64,000 bases of DNA from Datisca glomerata (taxonomy: Eukaryota; Streptophyta; Magnoliopsida; Cucurbitales; Datiscaceae). The translations under genes and the position numbers were made by a program. Where the stretch lies: contig QANY01011400.1 in NCBI GenBank assembly GCA_003255025.1, positions 558,001 to 622,000 on the forward strand, written 5' to 3'. The number at the start of each line of letters is the position of its first letter. The first letter of the stretch is position 1. Below, one piece after another: positions 34,661 to 45,959 of the stretch. The notes below the pieces were generated by a model. That model was not told the DNA's origin. It made no database searches and was given only the letters and a program-made list of their open reading frames with translations.

Positions 34661-35100
34661 AAAACCAATATTTTAATGTGTTTAAAATATGGTATATCTC
34701 AAATTAATTCCAAAAATATAGTAGATTTTGGCATATTAAGGTAAAATTGTGTTTGCAAAAGATGATGTATGGACGCTCTAGGTCAATCTCGTCTTTTACA
34801 AAGACTATTCCACTTTAATTTAAACTGCCTTCCCCGAATAAGTCAGTTACTTCTTCTTTCTTTCCTCTTCTTCTATTCGATCGGAGACCGTGCAACCTCC
34901 TCTCTCACCAGCGTTTACTCTCCTTCTCACCCACAAGCGTGCCTTCTCTTTCTCTCTATTGTCTCACTCTCACTCACAACCAAAAACCATACATGTCTCA
35001 GCGCAGACCATACATGTCTCGACAAGAGCCATACACGACGTCAATCTTTTATACATTTGGAGATGAGTCAGCGACTCAACTTGGTTTCACTCCTAAACCA
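34661..35100. other. Intergenic, no gene seen
   Basis: An open frame from 34769 runs into the MITE and has no recognisable domain, so it is not called a gene. Confidence 0.5.
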
Positions 35101-35108
35101 TGTCATCA

Positions 35109-35578
35109 ATAAAGGTGAAATTTTTAGTACCGACCTGATCGAACCGAATAGAAAATGACCGGTACACCAGTTCTTTATGTGTGTTCGGTTAGGTTCACTG
35201 AAATTAAAGAACCAAAGTTTCGGTTCAGTTTGAAATTTTGACAGTTTCTGAATCAAACTGAGCCGAACTGAACCAAAACTTTAATTTTCTATTATTTTTT
35301 ATTTTTTATATATAATTTCACATAAAACCAAACCTAACCGAACCGAACCAAAATAAAACATTAGTTTTATATTTTTTTCAATAATATTCTTTGAAAATGT
35401 TTTGAAAAAATTATTCTTTGTTACTATTGTTGAACAGAACAATCAAAACGAATCAAAAATTTTGGTTCGGCTTCTACACAAGCTGTTCGGTTTGATTTGA
35501 CAATGTTGTTGAACCGAAGTTTTTAGTTCGGTTTGATTTTTCACAAAAAATCGATCGAACCGAACCGTGAACACCCCT
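35109..35578. mobile_element. hAT-type MITE with 8-bp target repeat
   Basis: Right end GTGAACACCCCT, with repeated GAACCGAACC/GGTTCGGTT inside. It is flanked by TGTCATCA (35101-35108) and CGTCATCA (35579-35586), a 7/8 match. Eight-bp target duplications are typical of hAT elements. Non-coding. Confidence 0.75.
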
Positions 35579-35586
35579 CGTCATCA

Positions 35587-36120
35587 ACGTCAACAACGTA
35601 GAAGACAAGGTGTAGCTTCTGGAGGAGGAGGTAGAAAGCGTGCCCGAAACATGAAAGACGACATATTGTGGAAGATGCATATTGTGGAAGCCCCACATTT
35701 TGTGGCTACTAAAAATGTGTAAACGATGAAGCATGAGCCAAAGAAGAATGTGCTAATGAAGAAGGTCCATCACAAGTAACACAATAACAAACATATGTAT
35801 GACCTCCTATAAGAATTAGAAGATGACAAGTGTGTGGAACATGATTGACTTATTTGATACTTCTTAGTCTTAGTATTGTGTGACAAACTTTTTTAGAATA
35901 GTTTTTAATACATTTCTAATCTTTCTCTTTAATATATTTTGATCTGTAATGGTATTTTTAATCACATTTACTCTTTATGTTTTGAGATATGTTAAAATGC
36001 AAGCTGCACATTATCTATAATTTTTGGGATATAAAACTATAAAATGTTCTTGGGCTGATTTTATGGTTATGCACGTTTGAATTGGGTGAAGTATTAAAAG
36101 TGTGATAAGAGGGTGGAATT
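35587..36120. other. Intergenic, AT-rich, no gene seen
   Basis: Contains short AC/TG-rich repeats around 35670-35720 (ATATTGTGGAAG twice). No domain recognised. Confidence 0.5.
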
Positions 36121-36124
36121 AACA

Positions 36125-36290
36125 TAGAAATCATCTTTTAAAAATATGATTTTAGTTCGAACATAATCGTTTTCACAAAGACAACTTAAGTTTCTGAAAT
36201 CATCTTTGTAAAAGATGATTTATGATGACATTCATTCTCTAGCATTATGATTTCACAAAATCATCGTTCGCAAAGATGATTTTGTCCCAT
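36125..36290. repeat. Cluster of AATCATCTTT/AAAGATGATT palindromes
   Basis: AATCATCTTTGTAAAAGATGATT (split motif at 36201-36223) and AAATCATCGTTCGCAAAGATGATTT (about 36258-36282) are near-perfect short palindromes, with single halves nearby. They look like the sub-terminal repeats of a DNA transposon, but no ends were found. Confidence 0.6.
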
Positions 36291-36978
36291 GTAGAAAATA
36301 ATCATCACAAAAGAAGAGAGGTGAGTTATAGATTTTTTTCAGAATTTTTTTTTCAAAATTATAGTATTTTTAGAATTTTTTTTAAACAAACACATTACTA
36401 ATGCCAAAACCCGATGGGCATTGGGAAATTAAAAACGATTTTTGGAGTTTGAACACTTTTAATGAAATTTGGTCATTTTTGCGTGGAAAAATACTAAATT
36501 GTCTATTTCACTTGAACATTTTTTTCTACATTTGGTGTGTGCTAGATTATGCTCTAGCCATAACATTTTGTTAGAGGTCTAGCAAGCATTAATCTTAATG
36601 TTAGAATGCTAGATCTGGATCTAACATAAAAGTTTTGCTAAACCATGGTCTAGTAAGGGGCAACTTAACCTCTTACCCTGTAAAAAAATTCAAATTCTGT
36701 TAAAAGCAGTTTGGAGGTACAAAAATCATTTTGATCTAAAATGTAGAGTTTTGTGTCATATATTAAGTGATTTGATAAATAAACTTATGAATGATTGGAA
36801 CATTACTTTGTCAATTACTACTTAGTCCATAACTTACCGTCAATGTAGAATTACTCTTTTTATGAGACTTGGTTTTCTCTCCTTTTTTCTTTTTCCTTTT
36901 TATTCCTTCCCCTCATCGCTTCCCCAGTCTTGTTTCTCTTTTTATTTTTCAGGACTTGTGCATGTTGACCATGAAGAG

Positions 36979-37052
36979 AATTCATGATTTGTTGAAGGTT
37001 TCCTATGGTCGGAGCAATTCATGATTTGTTGAAGGTTTCCTATGGTCGGAGC
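36979..37052. repeat. Two exact tandem copies of a 37-bp unit
   Basis: AATTCATGATTTGTTGAAGG... through GGTCGGAGC occurs at 36979-37015 and again at 37016-37052. Confidence 0.95.
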
Positions 37053-39172
37053 TTGATGAGGGGATTGAATAAGGTGAATGGAAGAATATGGTTTTGTCGA
37101 TGTTAAGTAGAGTGTTAACAAAAATCATGTTCTTATTGGTTATTTGTTCTAAGTGAGAGGCTAATGATGAGAAGGGAATGGTATGGCCTTGTGCTATTAA
37201 AGGGAAGATCAGATGTTTGGTAGTTGGTAGAAAGAATGGTTATTCCTAATTTAATGGGACACGCTATTCATGGGAATGAAAATTGATGGAATGGATTAGC
37301 TATTATCATTCCATTGTTTTGGTTGACTTAAGAAAAGAAAAGATGAAGGCAAGGATTTAATGAATTCTGTAGCAATAGCTAACCAAAGCTTGAGAAGTTA
37401 TATTTATAAATGACAAAATCTATAATTTATAAAAGAGTACAATCAATGATAGACTTACATTGAACATATATATCTTCTCATTTAATTGTTTTTCACAAAC
37501 TTCCATTTTTACATTTATGTATCACATCGGTAGGCTACGTTTTAAATTTAAAATGTAATAAGCAGTTGCAATGGACGAGGAGATGTAACTGTTTAAAATC
37601 TAATAGCTACCACTTTCCTCTTTATTCCATCTCTGGCAGCTCATTTCGTTCATTATTCATGAATGTATCGGTTGCTTATTTCTTCACTTTCTGGTAATGC
37701 AGAGAGAGGCACATTTTCTATGCATGCTTTAGGGAATGAAAGTTTAGGGAATGAAAGTAGGTCCTATTATCCTATAAAACCTTTGTCGCCCGCAGTCCGT
37801 GTAATGGTGTTTTTCCCTTCCCCTTTGGGTTTGCTCTTTATGTGATGGATTTCTATGAGTAAAGAGAAAATCCTTCGATTGTTTGTGTTTATTGGTGCCT
37901 TTTATTTCTTTTCTCCTATCTTTAATCTATATTTGTTTTTCTTGATTGGATTTTTATTTTATGCATGCTATTTTAAGTTGTCTCTGAATTATAGTTGTTT
38001 CGATAATTGAATCTCTGAGTCATGATTTCTATTTAGTCTATGGAATGAGGTTTCAGACTTTGAGAATTTTTGTTATTTATATAGATTTTCTGGGGGCAAT
38101 ACGGTCGTATCTCATAACAATCAGTGATGGCCTATATAGACTGTTTGTTTTAATTATTGATTAGGAAAAATACACTAACATATTCATCCTATACATCTTC
38201 CTGATTGTAATTTCCCTCCTTTTCTCAACAAATTACACTCAGCCCATGACATCTCCATCTGAAACCACATTTCCTACGCTCAACACGTGCAATATTAAGT
38301 CTCAACAAAAAAAAACCCAAACCCACATTTTTCCTCATGTCTGCCTGCGAATCGATATGTTATAACACATTCCTACCACGATGATACATCAATCAGGAAC
38401 CGTTTTTGCTTTGATATATTTTTAGGTTTCTTTATCAACAAATCCATGCTCACGTTTTGGTTCGGGAGAGCAAGACTAGTGACCATCAAAGAGAGAGGCG
38501 AGTTATAGATTTGAAGCTTTGAAGCTTTGAGTCATTTTGTTGGTTGATAGAGAGAGGGGCTTTAGATCAAAGGAAGATGATATTGGTTGCTTGATTTGGG
38601 TGAAAACCGATGGCAAGGGAAGGTTTAGTAGTTACTCGTTGGATTTATTTGAGACATTTACCATTAAGTAATTTATATGAATCATTACTATTTCTTTCGA
38701 TGGAGAAGGGGGTCTACCTTCTTATATTTCTACATCTAGGATCCGACTTGTATCATTGATACTAATAGAAATTGAACCATTATGGCAAGGAAAAGGAGTT
38801 AAAAATAAAGTGACGAAGAGGTTAAAGAGGAAGATGGGTTTAGAACGTCTAAACAGTGGGTTCGGGATATGGTTATCTTCTCTCTTCCAACTCTCAAACC
38901 ACCAACCCACCCCACCCAAAGAATCCTCCATTTATATTGGGGTTATCACAAAAATTTCACGGTTCAAGAGTGAATGATCTCCTACAAAAATGAGAAAAAG
39001 TGAGATATTACAGAGATTTCACAAAAAAAATTAATAGAGGATGTAAGTGTCCTCTATGGGGAGGGTCATTGTTTCTAGGGTATTCATACCTTTTAATGAA
39101 ACCAAGAGAGAACATTTTTCTATTTTTTTATTTAAAAATATGAAAATTTTTAGTTATTTAATAAGTACTTAA
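37053..39172. other. Intergenic or Helitron interior, no gene seen
   Basis: AT-rich with scattered short ORFs, the longest about 70 codons, and no recognisable domain. If the Helitron end at 39201 is real, some of this is its non-coding body; the 5' TC end could not be fixed. Confidence 0.4.
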
Positions 39173-39201
39173 CACGTGCAATGCGCGTGAGATACATCTA
39201 G
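39173..39201 (+). mobile_element. Helitron 3' terminus
   Basis: A 7-bp hairpin CACGTGC-AAT-GCGCGTG (one G-T wobble) is followed nine bases later by CTAG and then T at 39202. This is the classic Helitron end: hairpin, CTRR, inserted before T. The adjoining downstream DNA is a copia LTR, consistent with insertion into older repeat DNA. Confidence 0.65.
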
Positions 39202-39292
39202 TATAATGATAGGAGTGAAAGTCTGTTATCATTAAGCAGACTAACTAACAAAAGAAAGATAACTAACAATTGATTAAAAACTAACTATTACA
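39202..39292 (-). mobile_element. Copia LTR start, truncated
   Basis: On the minus strand TGTAATAGTTAG starts at 39292, just after the purine-rich AAGGGA. It is cut at 39202 by the Helitron terminus. Confidence 0.55.
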
Positions 39293-39309
39293 TCCCTTAA
39301 TACAACCTA

Positions 39310-39965
39310 CAAGCTAAAAGGATAGGAGATCACATTTAGCTTGCACTGAATAAATCTAATTTTGAAATATGAAGTGGCTTTGTAAGGATATCAGTTATCT
39401 GATTATTTGTTGGAATATGACAAATTTCTAATTGTCTGACTACAATATTTTCATGAATGAAGTGTACAACCACTTCAATATGCTCGGTCCGAGCATGAAA
39501 AAAAAAAGATTAGTTGCCATTAACTCAGCTCTAATATTGTCACACCAAAGTATAGGACAATAAGAAGAAATATGAATATGCATCTCTTGGAATTCATATT
39601 GTAACCATATCAGATTAGTAGCTGCTTAAGAAAGCGTTACATACTCAAACTCGATACTTGACCGTGTTACCATTATTTTGCTTCCTCGAGCACCACTTAA
39701 TAAGGCTTGTTAATAGGTAAATGCAATATCTTGTAGTAGATCTTTTATCATCTATATTATGGCCCAGTCAACATCATTATAGCCTTCTAGATTTCACTAA
39801 GCTGAAGGCTTGAAGTGAAGACCAAAATGGCATTCCCCTTTAAGTACCTTAAAATCCTCTTACAAGTTGTCTAATGGACTAAGGTTGTTTGTGCATGAAG
39901 AAATTGGATGAGTTTTTTGACAAAATATGCAATGTTTGTTGTTCAATGTTAGAGGTGTTATCACC
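39310..39965 (-). pseudogene. Ty1/copia RNase H and C-terminal fragment
   Basis: The minus strand shows RILRYLKG, then DWAIIDDRRSTTRYCIYL, then WCSRKQNNGNTVKYRV, all RNase H of copia. It continues with FFHARTEHIEVVVHFIHENI and NNQITDILTKPLHISKLDLF, the usual polyprotein end. At least three frameshifts. The upstream part of this element is missing. Confidence 0.8.
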
Positions 39966-40029
39966 GGCATTGATGTTGGGCCTAAATGGCCATTGGATTG
40001 CTCTTGAGCAATCTTAAACATTAAGGCTC

Positions 40030-41165
40030 ATTTATTAGGTAACAAGTTTTTTTTTGTTTCAACAAAAAATATTGGGGGTTCAAAAAATGTGTTGAGTTGA
40101 TTGGTTCAACAAAATGTTAAAAAACCAATGTGTTGTGGAGTTCATCAAATATGTTAGGAGGTTCAACCATATGTTGAAAACATAATTTTTACAATGGGGT
40201 TCAATAAAGATATAAAAATGTTCAACATTTGTGTTTGAGACGTTCAACAAATATGTTGGGGGTTTAACAAAATGTTAAAAAGTTAGGTTTTCTGTTGACG
40301 GTTCAATAAAATGTTGTGGGTTCAATAAATATGTTTAAGAGTTCAATCAATATATTATGAGTTTCATCAAAATGTTGAAAGTTAATAATTTTATCATTTG
40401 TTGAACCACATGACATATTTATTTACTCATAACTTATTTGTTGAATCTCTACAAGTTTGTTGACCCTAAGTTGTTAGACCAATTTTCAACGTTTTGTTGA
40501 AATCCGCAATATATGTCTTGAACCCATCAACTAATTTGTTGAATCCCGCTAAATTTTTGTTGAACCCAACAAGAAATCTACATTGCTAATATTTTGTTGA
40601 CAAGAAATCTACATTGCTAATATTTTGTTGAATCTCACTACACAGTTGATGTACCCTTACATTTTTATGAAACCTCAACAATAAATTTTAATTTTTAACA
40701 TTTTGTTGAACCTTCCAACACATTTATTGATCCCTGTAACATATTTGTTGAACTCCTTTACATTTTTGTTGAATCTCAACAAGAAATCTACATTTTTAAC
40801 ATTTTGTTGAACCTCATATTTTTAACTTTTTAACATTATTAACACATTAGTTGTACCATGCAACACACTTGTCGAACCCTCCTATATTTTTGTTGAACCC
40901 CACCATAAAATATAAGTTTCAACATTTTGTTGAACGTCCAATACATTTGTTGAATCATTTTATATATTTGTTGAATTCCAGCGAAAAATCTAAATTAATA
41001 ACTTTTTGAAACTCTAAAACACATTTCTTAACCCCTCAACACATTTGTTTAACCCCCTACATTTTTGTTAAACCCCAACAAGAAATCTTAATTTTTTACA
41101 TTTTGCTGAATCCTTAAATTTTTGAACTCCTAAACCATTTGTGTCAACAACACAACATATTTGTT
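40030..41165. repeat. Foldback-like array of GTTCAACAAAATGTT repeats
   Basis: From about 40050 to 40400 the motif reads GTTCAACAAA(T)ATGTTGGG. From about 40430 to 41165 the complement, AACATTTTGTTGAACC, predominates. In the right part the motif sits in a longer degenerate unit of about 120-150 bp that also contains CCCCAACAAGAAATCTACA. There are some 20 motif copies in total. No coding capacity. Confidence 0.75.
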
Positions 41166-41169
41166 GAGC

Positions 41170-41554
41170 CACAAATATGTGAATCCCCACAAAATAGAAG
41201 ACGAACAGAAACTTAATCGTCGTCCTGAAACTTTTGAATGTCATACATTATCCAGATGGCCAACATTTTATCTTAAATCGCTATTGAGATAGATGATCGT
41301 CATCACTGAGGTGGTGATTCCTAAAAATGGCTGGAATAACCATTCTTTCCTATGGCTAATGCCATGTGAATCATTATCAAAATTCTCGATTTCTCAATGC
41401 AAACATTAACGATCTCCACTTATATTTGAAGTTTGATTAAATTAAGTAATGAATTGTCAAAACAATTGAACACTTATTCATTAAAGTGATAAATGTGTCA
41501 TTGATTATGTTATTTGTGATTTTCTGACAAGTACCAAGTGAAACAATTTTTCAC
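41170..41554. other. Intergenic, no gene seen
   Basis: AT-rich sequence between the foldback array and the duplicated flank; no element recognised. Confidence 0.5.
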
Positions 41555-41854
41555 CATGTAAGATTTTTTATCACGATTTTATCATGGTCAATAGATTTCA
41601 GATTCTGTTTGACGAACATGTATGACCCCCACAGTCAGAATCTTACGTAGAATCAAAGTTAATATGTACGTCATGTGATTATATCTGGATGGTGCATATC
41701 AGTGGAATGATATTTGAAATAAACAATTACGTCTCACATTTATCTGTAAGTAAAACAAGATCAGTGTCATCTTTATCAAATCAGGCGGCCATACTGTTGG
41801 TCATCGCGGCGGAAGCGTGTGGTGCGTGACCATTTTAAAAATTAAACTTTTAAT

Positions 41855-42290
41855 ACGTGAGACAGTTTTTGAACCTTGTTATCCTGTCCCAATCGGGACA
41901 GGATAATATTTTTTAAGTCCCGTCTCGTCCCTTGTTGAAGGAAAATCCCGAGTGGGACGGGACTGGACGGGGGTCGAGACTGGACGAGCGAGTATTTTGG
42001 CTAAAAATTTTAAAGGTTAAAAATCAACATTAGTTTAAAGTTCAAAAGATTAAAAGGTTAAAAATTAAAAATTAAGGGTTATAATTTAAAAAATTAAGAG
42101 TCAAATTTGTAAAAAAAAGTTAGGTTATTTATGAAAGTTCAGGACGGGACGGGACAAGTCGGGACAAAAATTTTTGTCCCGTGTCCTATCCCGTCCCGAG
42201 TGGGACAAAAAAACTATGTCCCATCCCGTCCTGCCAAGAGTAAAAAATATGTCCCGTCCCGCTCGGTTCGGGACGGTTGCACACCCCTAA
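41855..42290. mobile_element. hAT-type MITE A (CCCGTCCCG), inside LTR
   Basis: Flanked by CTTTTAAT at 41847-41854 and 42291-42298. The interior is rich in GTCCCGTCCCG, and the right end is GCACACCCCTAA. About 45 bp shorter than MITE B. Confidence 0.8.
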
Positions 42291-43189
42291 CTTTTAATAA
42301 AATAAAATTGCGCAACGCTGCAATAATAAAAAAAATTTATTGAAAACTATTTTCAATCAATTAGGATCCATTATGTATTTATATATTAAATTTAAAACAT
42401 ATAAGGTTAGGAATCGTATACCTCTTGTAGTCTAAATCAAGCGTCCACGCGAAACAATCGATTCTCCGTTCTCACAAAATCATTCTAACGATCAGCAGAC
42501 TCTGAGATCCAGAACAAGATCATTTAAGTCAATTCTCAATGCATTAGGACGTGTATGGGCATGTAGAATATAACGAAGACAGCCTTTCTGTCTCTAGATG
42601 TACTCAACACATGAGATCTAGAGATTTTGCTGAGAATGACTTTTGATAGACGATTCTCTAAAATAACGTGATAATAATTCTTTTAGAGAGTTTGATTAAC
42701 TTTTAATCGTAGAAAAAATCACTTATTTGAGGATTGTGTTCTTCTCTCAACTATTGATTGATGAACTGATTCTTTGTTTCAACTTATTGAACTGATCGAA
42801 CTAATTCATTATCTTAGACCATCAGAATAATATATGTATATTTTTCTTGATAATAGCGTATCAGATATTTTGAGATAATTGAAATAATATTTAATTATAA
42901 AATTACCCATAGCAGTGTGTCCCATTACTATTGGGCACAATTACAATGCCACATGTAAGATTCTTGATCGTGATTTTATCATGGTCTATAGATTTTAGAT
43001 TCTGTTTGACGAACATGCATGACCTCCACAGTTAGAATCTTATGTAGAACCAGAGTTAATATGTACGTCATGTGATTATATCTAGATGGTCCATATCAGT
43101 GGAATGATATTTGAAATAAACAATTAGGTCACACATTTATCTGTAAGCAAAACCAGATCTGTGTTATTTTTATCAAATCAGCGGCCTAC

Positions 43190-45797
43190 TGTTGGTCATC
43201 GCGGCGTGGGCGGCGGAAGCGTGTGGTGCATGGTCATTTTAAAAATTAAACTTTTAATAGAGGCATTCACGAGACGGTTTTTGAACCTTGTTATCCCGTC
43301 CCGATCGAGACGAGACAATTTTTTTAAGTCCCGTCCCGTCCCTTGTTGAGGGGAAATCTCGAGCGGGATGGGACTAGACGGGGGTCGGGACGGGACGAGA
43401 TGAGTATTTTGGGTAAAAAATTTAAAGGTTAAAAATCAAAATTAGTTTAAAGTTCAAAAGATTAAAAGGTTAAAAATTAAAAATTAAGGGTTAAAATTTA
43501 AAAAATTAAGAGTCAAATTTTTAAAAAATTGTTAAGTTATTTATGAAAAATCAGGGGGGGACGGGACAAGTCGAAACAAAAAATTTTGTCCCGTGTCCCG
43601 TCTCGTCCCGTCCCGAGCGGGACAAAACAATTATGTCTCATCCTCTCCCGCCAAGAGTAAAAAACCTGTCCTGTCTAGCTCAATTCGGGACGGTTTTTTC
43701 AGGATGGGACAGGTTTTTTGGGACGGTTGCATACCCCTAGCTTTTAATAAAACAAAAGCGTGCAACGCTACAATAACAAAAAAAAACTTTTTATATCAAT
43801 CAGTTAAGATCCATTATATATTTATATATTAAATTAACAACATATAAGGTTATGAATCACATACCTCTTGTAGTCTAAATCAAGCGCCCTCGCGAAACCA
43901 ATCGATTCTTCGTTCCCACAAAATCATTCTAACGATCAGCAGATTCTGAGATCCAGAGCAAGATCATTTAAGTCAATTCTCAACGTACTAGAACGTGTGT
44001 GGGCACATAGAATATGACGAAGACACTCTTTCTATTTTTAGATGTACTCAACACATGGGATCTAGAGATTTTATTAAGAAAGACTTTTGAGACGATTCTC
44101 TAAAATAACGTGATGATAATTCCTTTACAGAGTTTGATTAACTCTTAATCGTAGAAAAGATCACTTATTTGAGAATTGTGTTCTTCTCTCAACTAGTTAT
44201 TGATGAACTGATTATTTGATTCAACTGATTGAACTGATCGAACGAATTCATTATCTTAGGCCATCATAATAATATATGTATGTTTTTTTATAATAGCGTA
44301 TCAGATATTTTGTGATAATTGAAATAATATTTAATTATAAAATTACCAATAGCAGTGGGTCCCGCTGTTATTGGGCACAACTACAGTTCCACATGACACT
44401 GCAGTATTGCACGCTCACACATTATAGTGCCATGTGGCACTACAGTAGTCCATGTCAATCTCTGGTACCCAATCAGTGGTTGACACGTGGTAATTACTGC
44501 GTATAAAATATTTATTTTAAATCAAATAAAATATCTAGATTTTTGTTAATTCAAAATTAATATTTCTGATTATCCCTATCAACTAAATTATATCTTATTT
44601 CATAAATAATAGATTTAGTAGATCCAAATTATTATCTAATAATAATTTAATTATCTAATTTTATATGCTGGATATTTTGTCTCACTTACCGATAATTATT
44701 TATATATATAAATTCAATTAATTAGTTAACAAAATAATTATGTTCTTGACCTAGAATAGAAAATCATTTGCAAGTAAGTCATTTACCCACATCCTGAAAT
44801 ATTCACACTCTGAACTGCGTAGTACATAAGTGAATTGGAGACCATGGACATATAATCCTAAGCTTCAATAAATCAGATTATTTATTAAACTCTTTAATTA
44901 AATAATCTTATTTATTAATTCCATTAACTATAAATATGAAATTATACTCTTAAATATTGCAAATTATATTTATAGAGTATTCTCATGTAGCCCACAGATA
45001 TAATCATTACATGTAGTTTTGTCATCTGATTATTGGTTTGTAAATTAGAATTGTTCAAAATTACTATTTTACCCTTCTAATTACCTCTTAATCTTTGAGT
45101 ATCATTAATCCACTAGTGAATGGCTAATTTATAATCTTATTATAAATTTGAGCTCAACAACTATTCAGTTCCAGAATTAACACTTAAGGGAGCTAATATA
45201 CGATCCGTTAGGAAAGCTTGGATTTCAAATCTTGTAAGATCATGTTCTCAACCATCCATATCATGGAATATCCAAAACAAAAGTCACTAGCCTGTTTTTC
45301 AAAAAAAAATATTAACGAGTGAATCAAAAGATGAAGTAGACATACATCACTGCTCAGGATTCAGACTCGTCTACATATAATCATCGAACTGATGTGTATT
45401 AAATCTTGATGATAAACGACACGTTGATAAATATATTAATTCAGATCGGTCCATGCATATGTAATCTCATTATATAAAGCATATTCACTAAGATATATAT
45501 CCACATCAATGATCCGGATCTAAATCACATGCATTCACAATGTTTAGTGAACCGTACTAGCAACCATTCATTAAAGATTACATACTTTAATATGTTGCTA
45601 ACAATTTTATTTATTATGTATGATCTTAATCATCTCGTACTAATATAAGATCATAGTCTCATGAATATGGAATTTTCAGATATTTATATAAATTATTCAA
45701 CAATAATTTAAAAGAACAATTATGAGAAAAATATAATCCTTATTAAATTTTATATCAAAATGTCAACACACAAACTCTGAAGGTATAACCCCGAACA
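43190..45797 (-). mobile_element. 3' LTR of the copia element (2.6 kb with MITE)
   Basis: Begins TGTTGG and ends CCGAACA on the plus strand, homologous to 51608-53786 throughout. Removing the 482-bp MITE and its 8-bp repeat leaves about 2.12 kb, close to the 2.18 kb partner. On the minus strand the polypurine-like GGGCAAGTGAGAGAT lies directly before it (45798-45812). A TATATAA box near 45469-45476 is conserved in the partner. Confidence 0.9.
43259..43740. mobile_element. hAT-type MITE B (CCCGTCCCG), inside LTR
   Basis: 482 bp, with a perfect 8-bp target duplication CTTTTAAT (43251-43258 and 43741-43748). Degenerate inverted ends: AGAGGCATTCACGAGACGG against CTAGGGGTATGCAACCGTCC. The partner LTR at 51608 lacks it. 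Confidence 0.85.
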
Positions 45798-45812
45798 ATC
45801 TCTCACTTGCCC
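45798..45812 (-). other. Polypurine tract of the copia element
   Basis: The minus strand reads GGGCAAGTGAGAGAT immediately before the LTR start TGTTCGGGG, as in other plant copia elements. Confidence 0.75.
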
Positions 45813-45959
45813 TAAAGCAAATGTGGCATATCTCTCAATCACATATTGCGCATATGACCCTCAAATGACTTCGCATGAATTGTCTTTGTAAAAGGATCTT
45901 TAAGGTTCTGTTCCGACGTCATCTTCATAACAGTCATATCCCCTAGATGCACAATCTCT

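Larger units (their letters stand above)
41555..44393. repeat. Tandem duplication, unit about 1.4 kb (flank plus LTR part)
   Basis: Copy A is 41555-42951 and copy B is 42952-44393. Each starts CATGTAAGAT, carries about 240 bp of flanking DNA, then the LTR start TGTTGGTCATCGCGGCG, then a CCCGTCCCG MITE. The junction joins LTR CCACATG to flank CCATGTAAGA, sharing CATG. Both copies contain the MITE in the same place, so duplication came after both insertions. Confidence 0.92.

Noticed and set aside
34769..35158. Plus-strand ORF of 129 codons with Ser/Leu-rich start
   Set aside because: No recognisable domain and it runs into a MITE.
38722..38977. Overlapping ORFs on both strands near 38.8 kb
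   Set aside because: About 70 codons each, no domain, within AT-rich possible Helitron sequence.
42131..42343. ORFs in the CCCGTCCCG region
   Set aside because: Produced by the repeated GTCCCG motif of the MITE.
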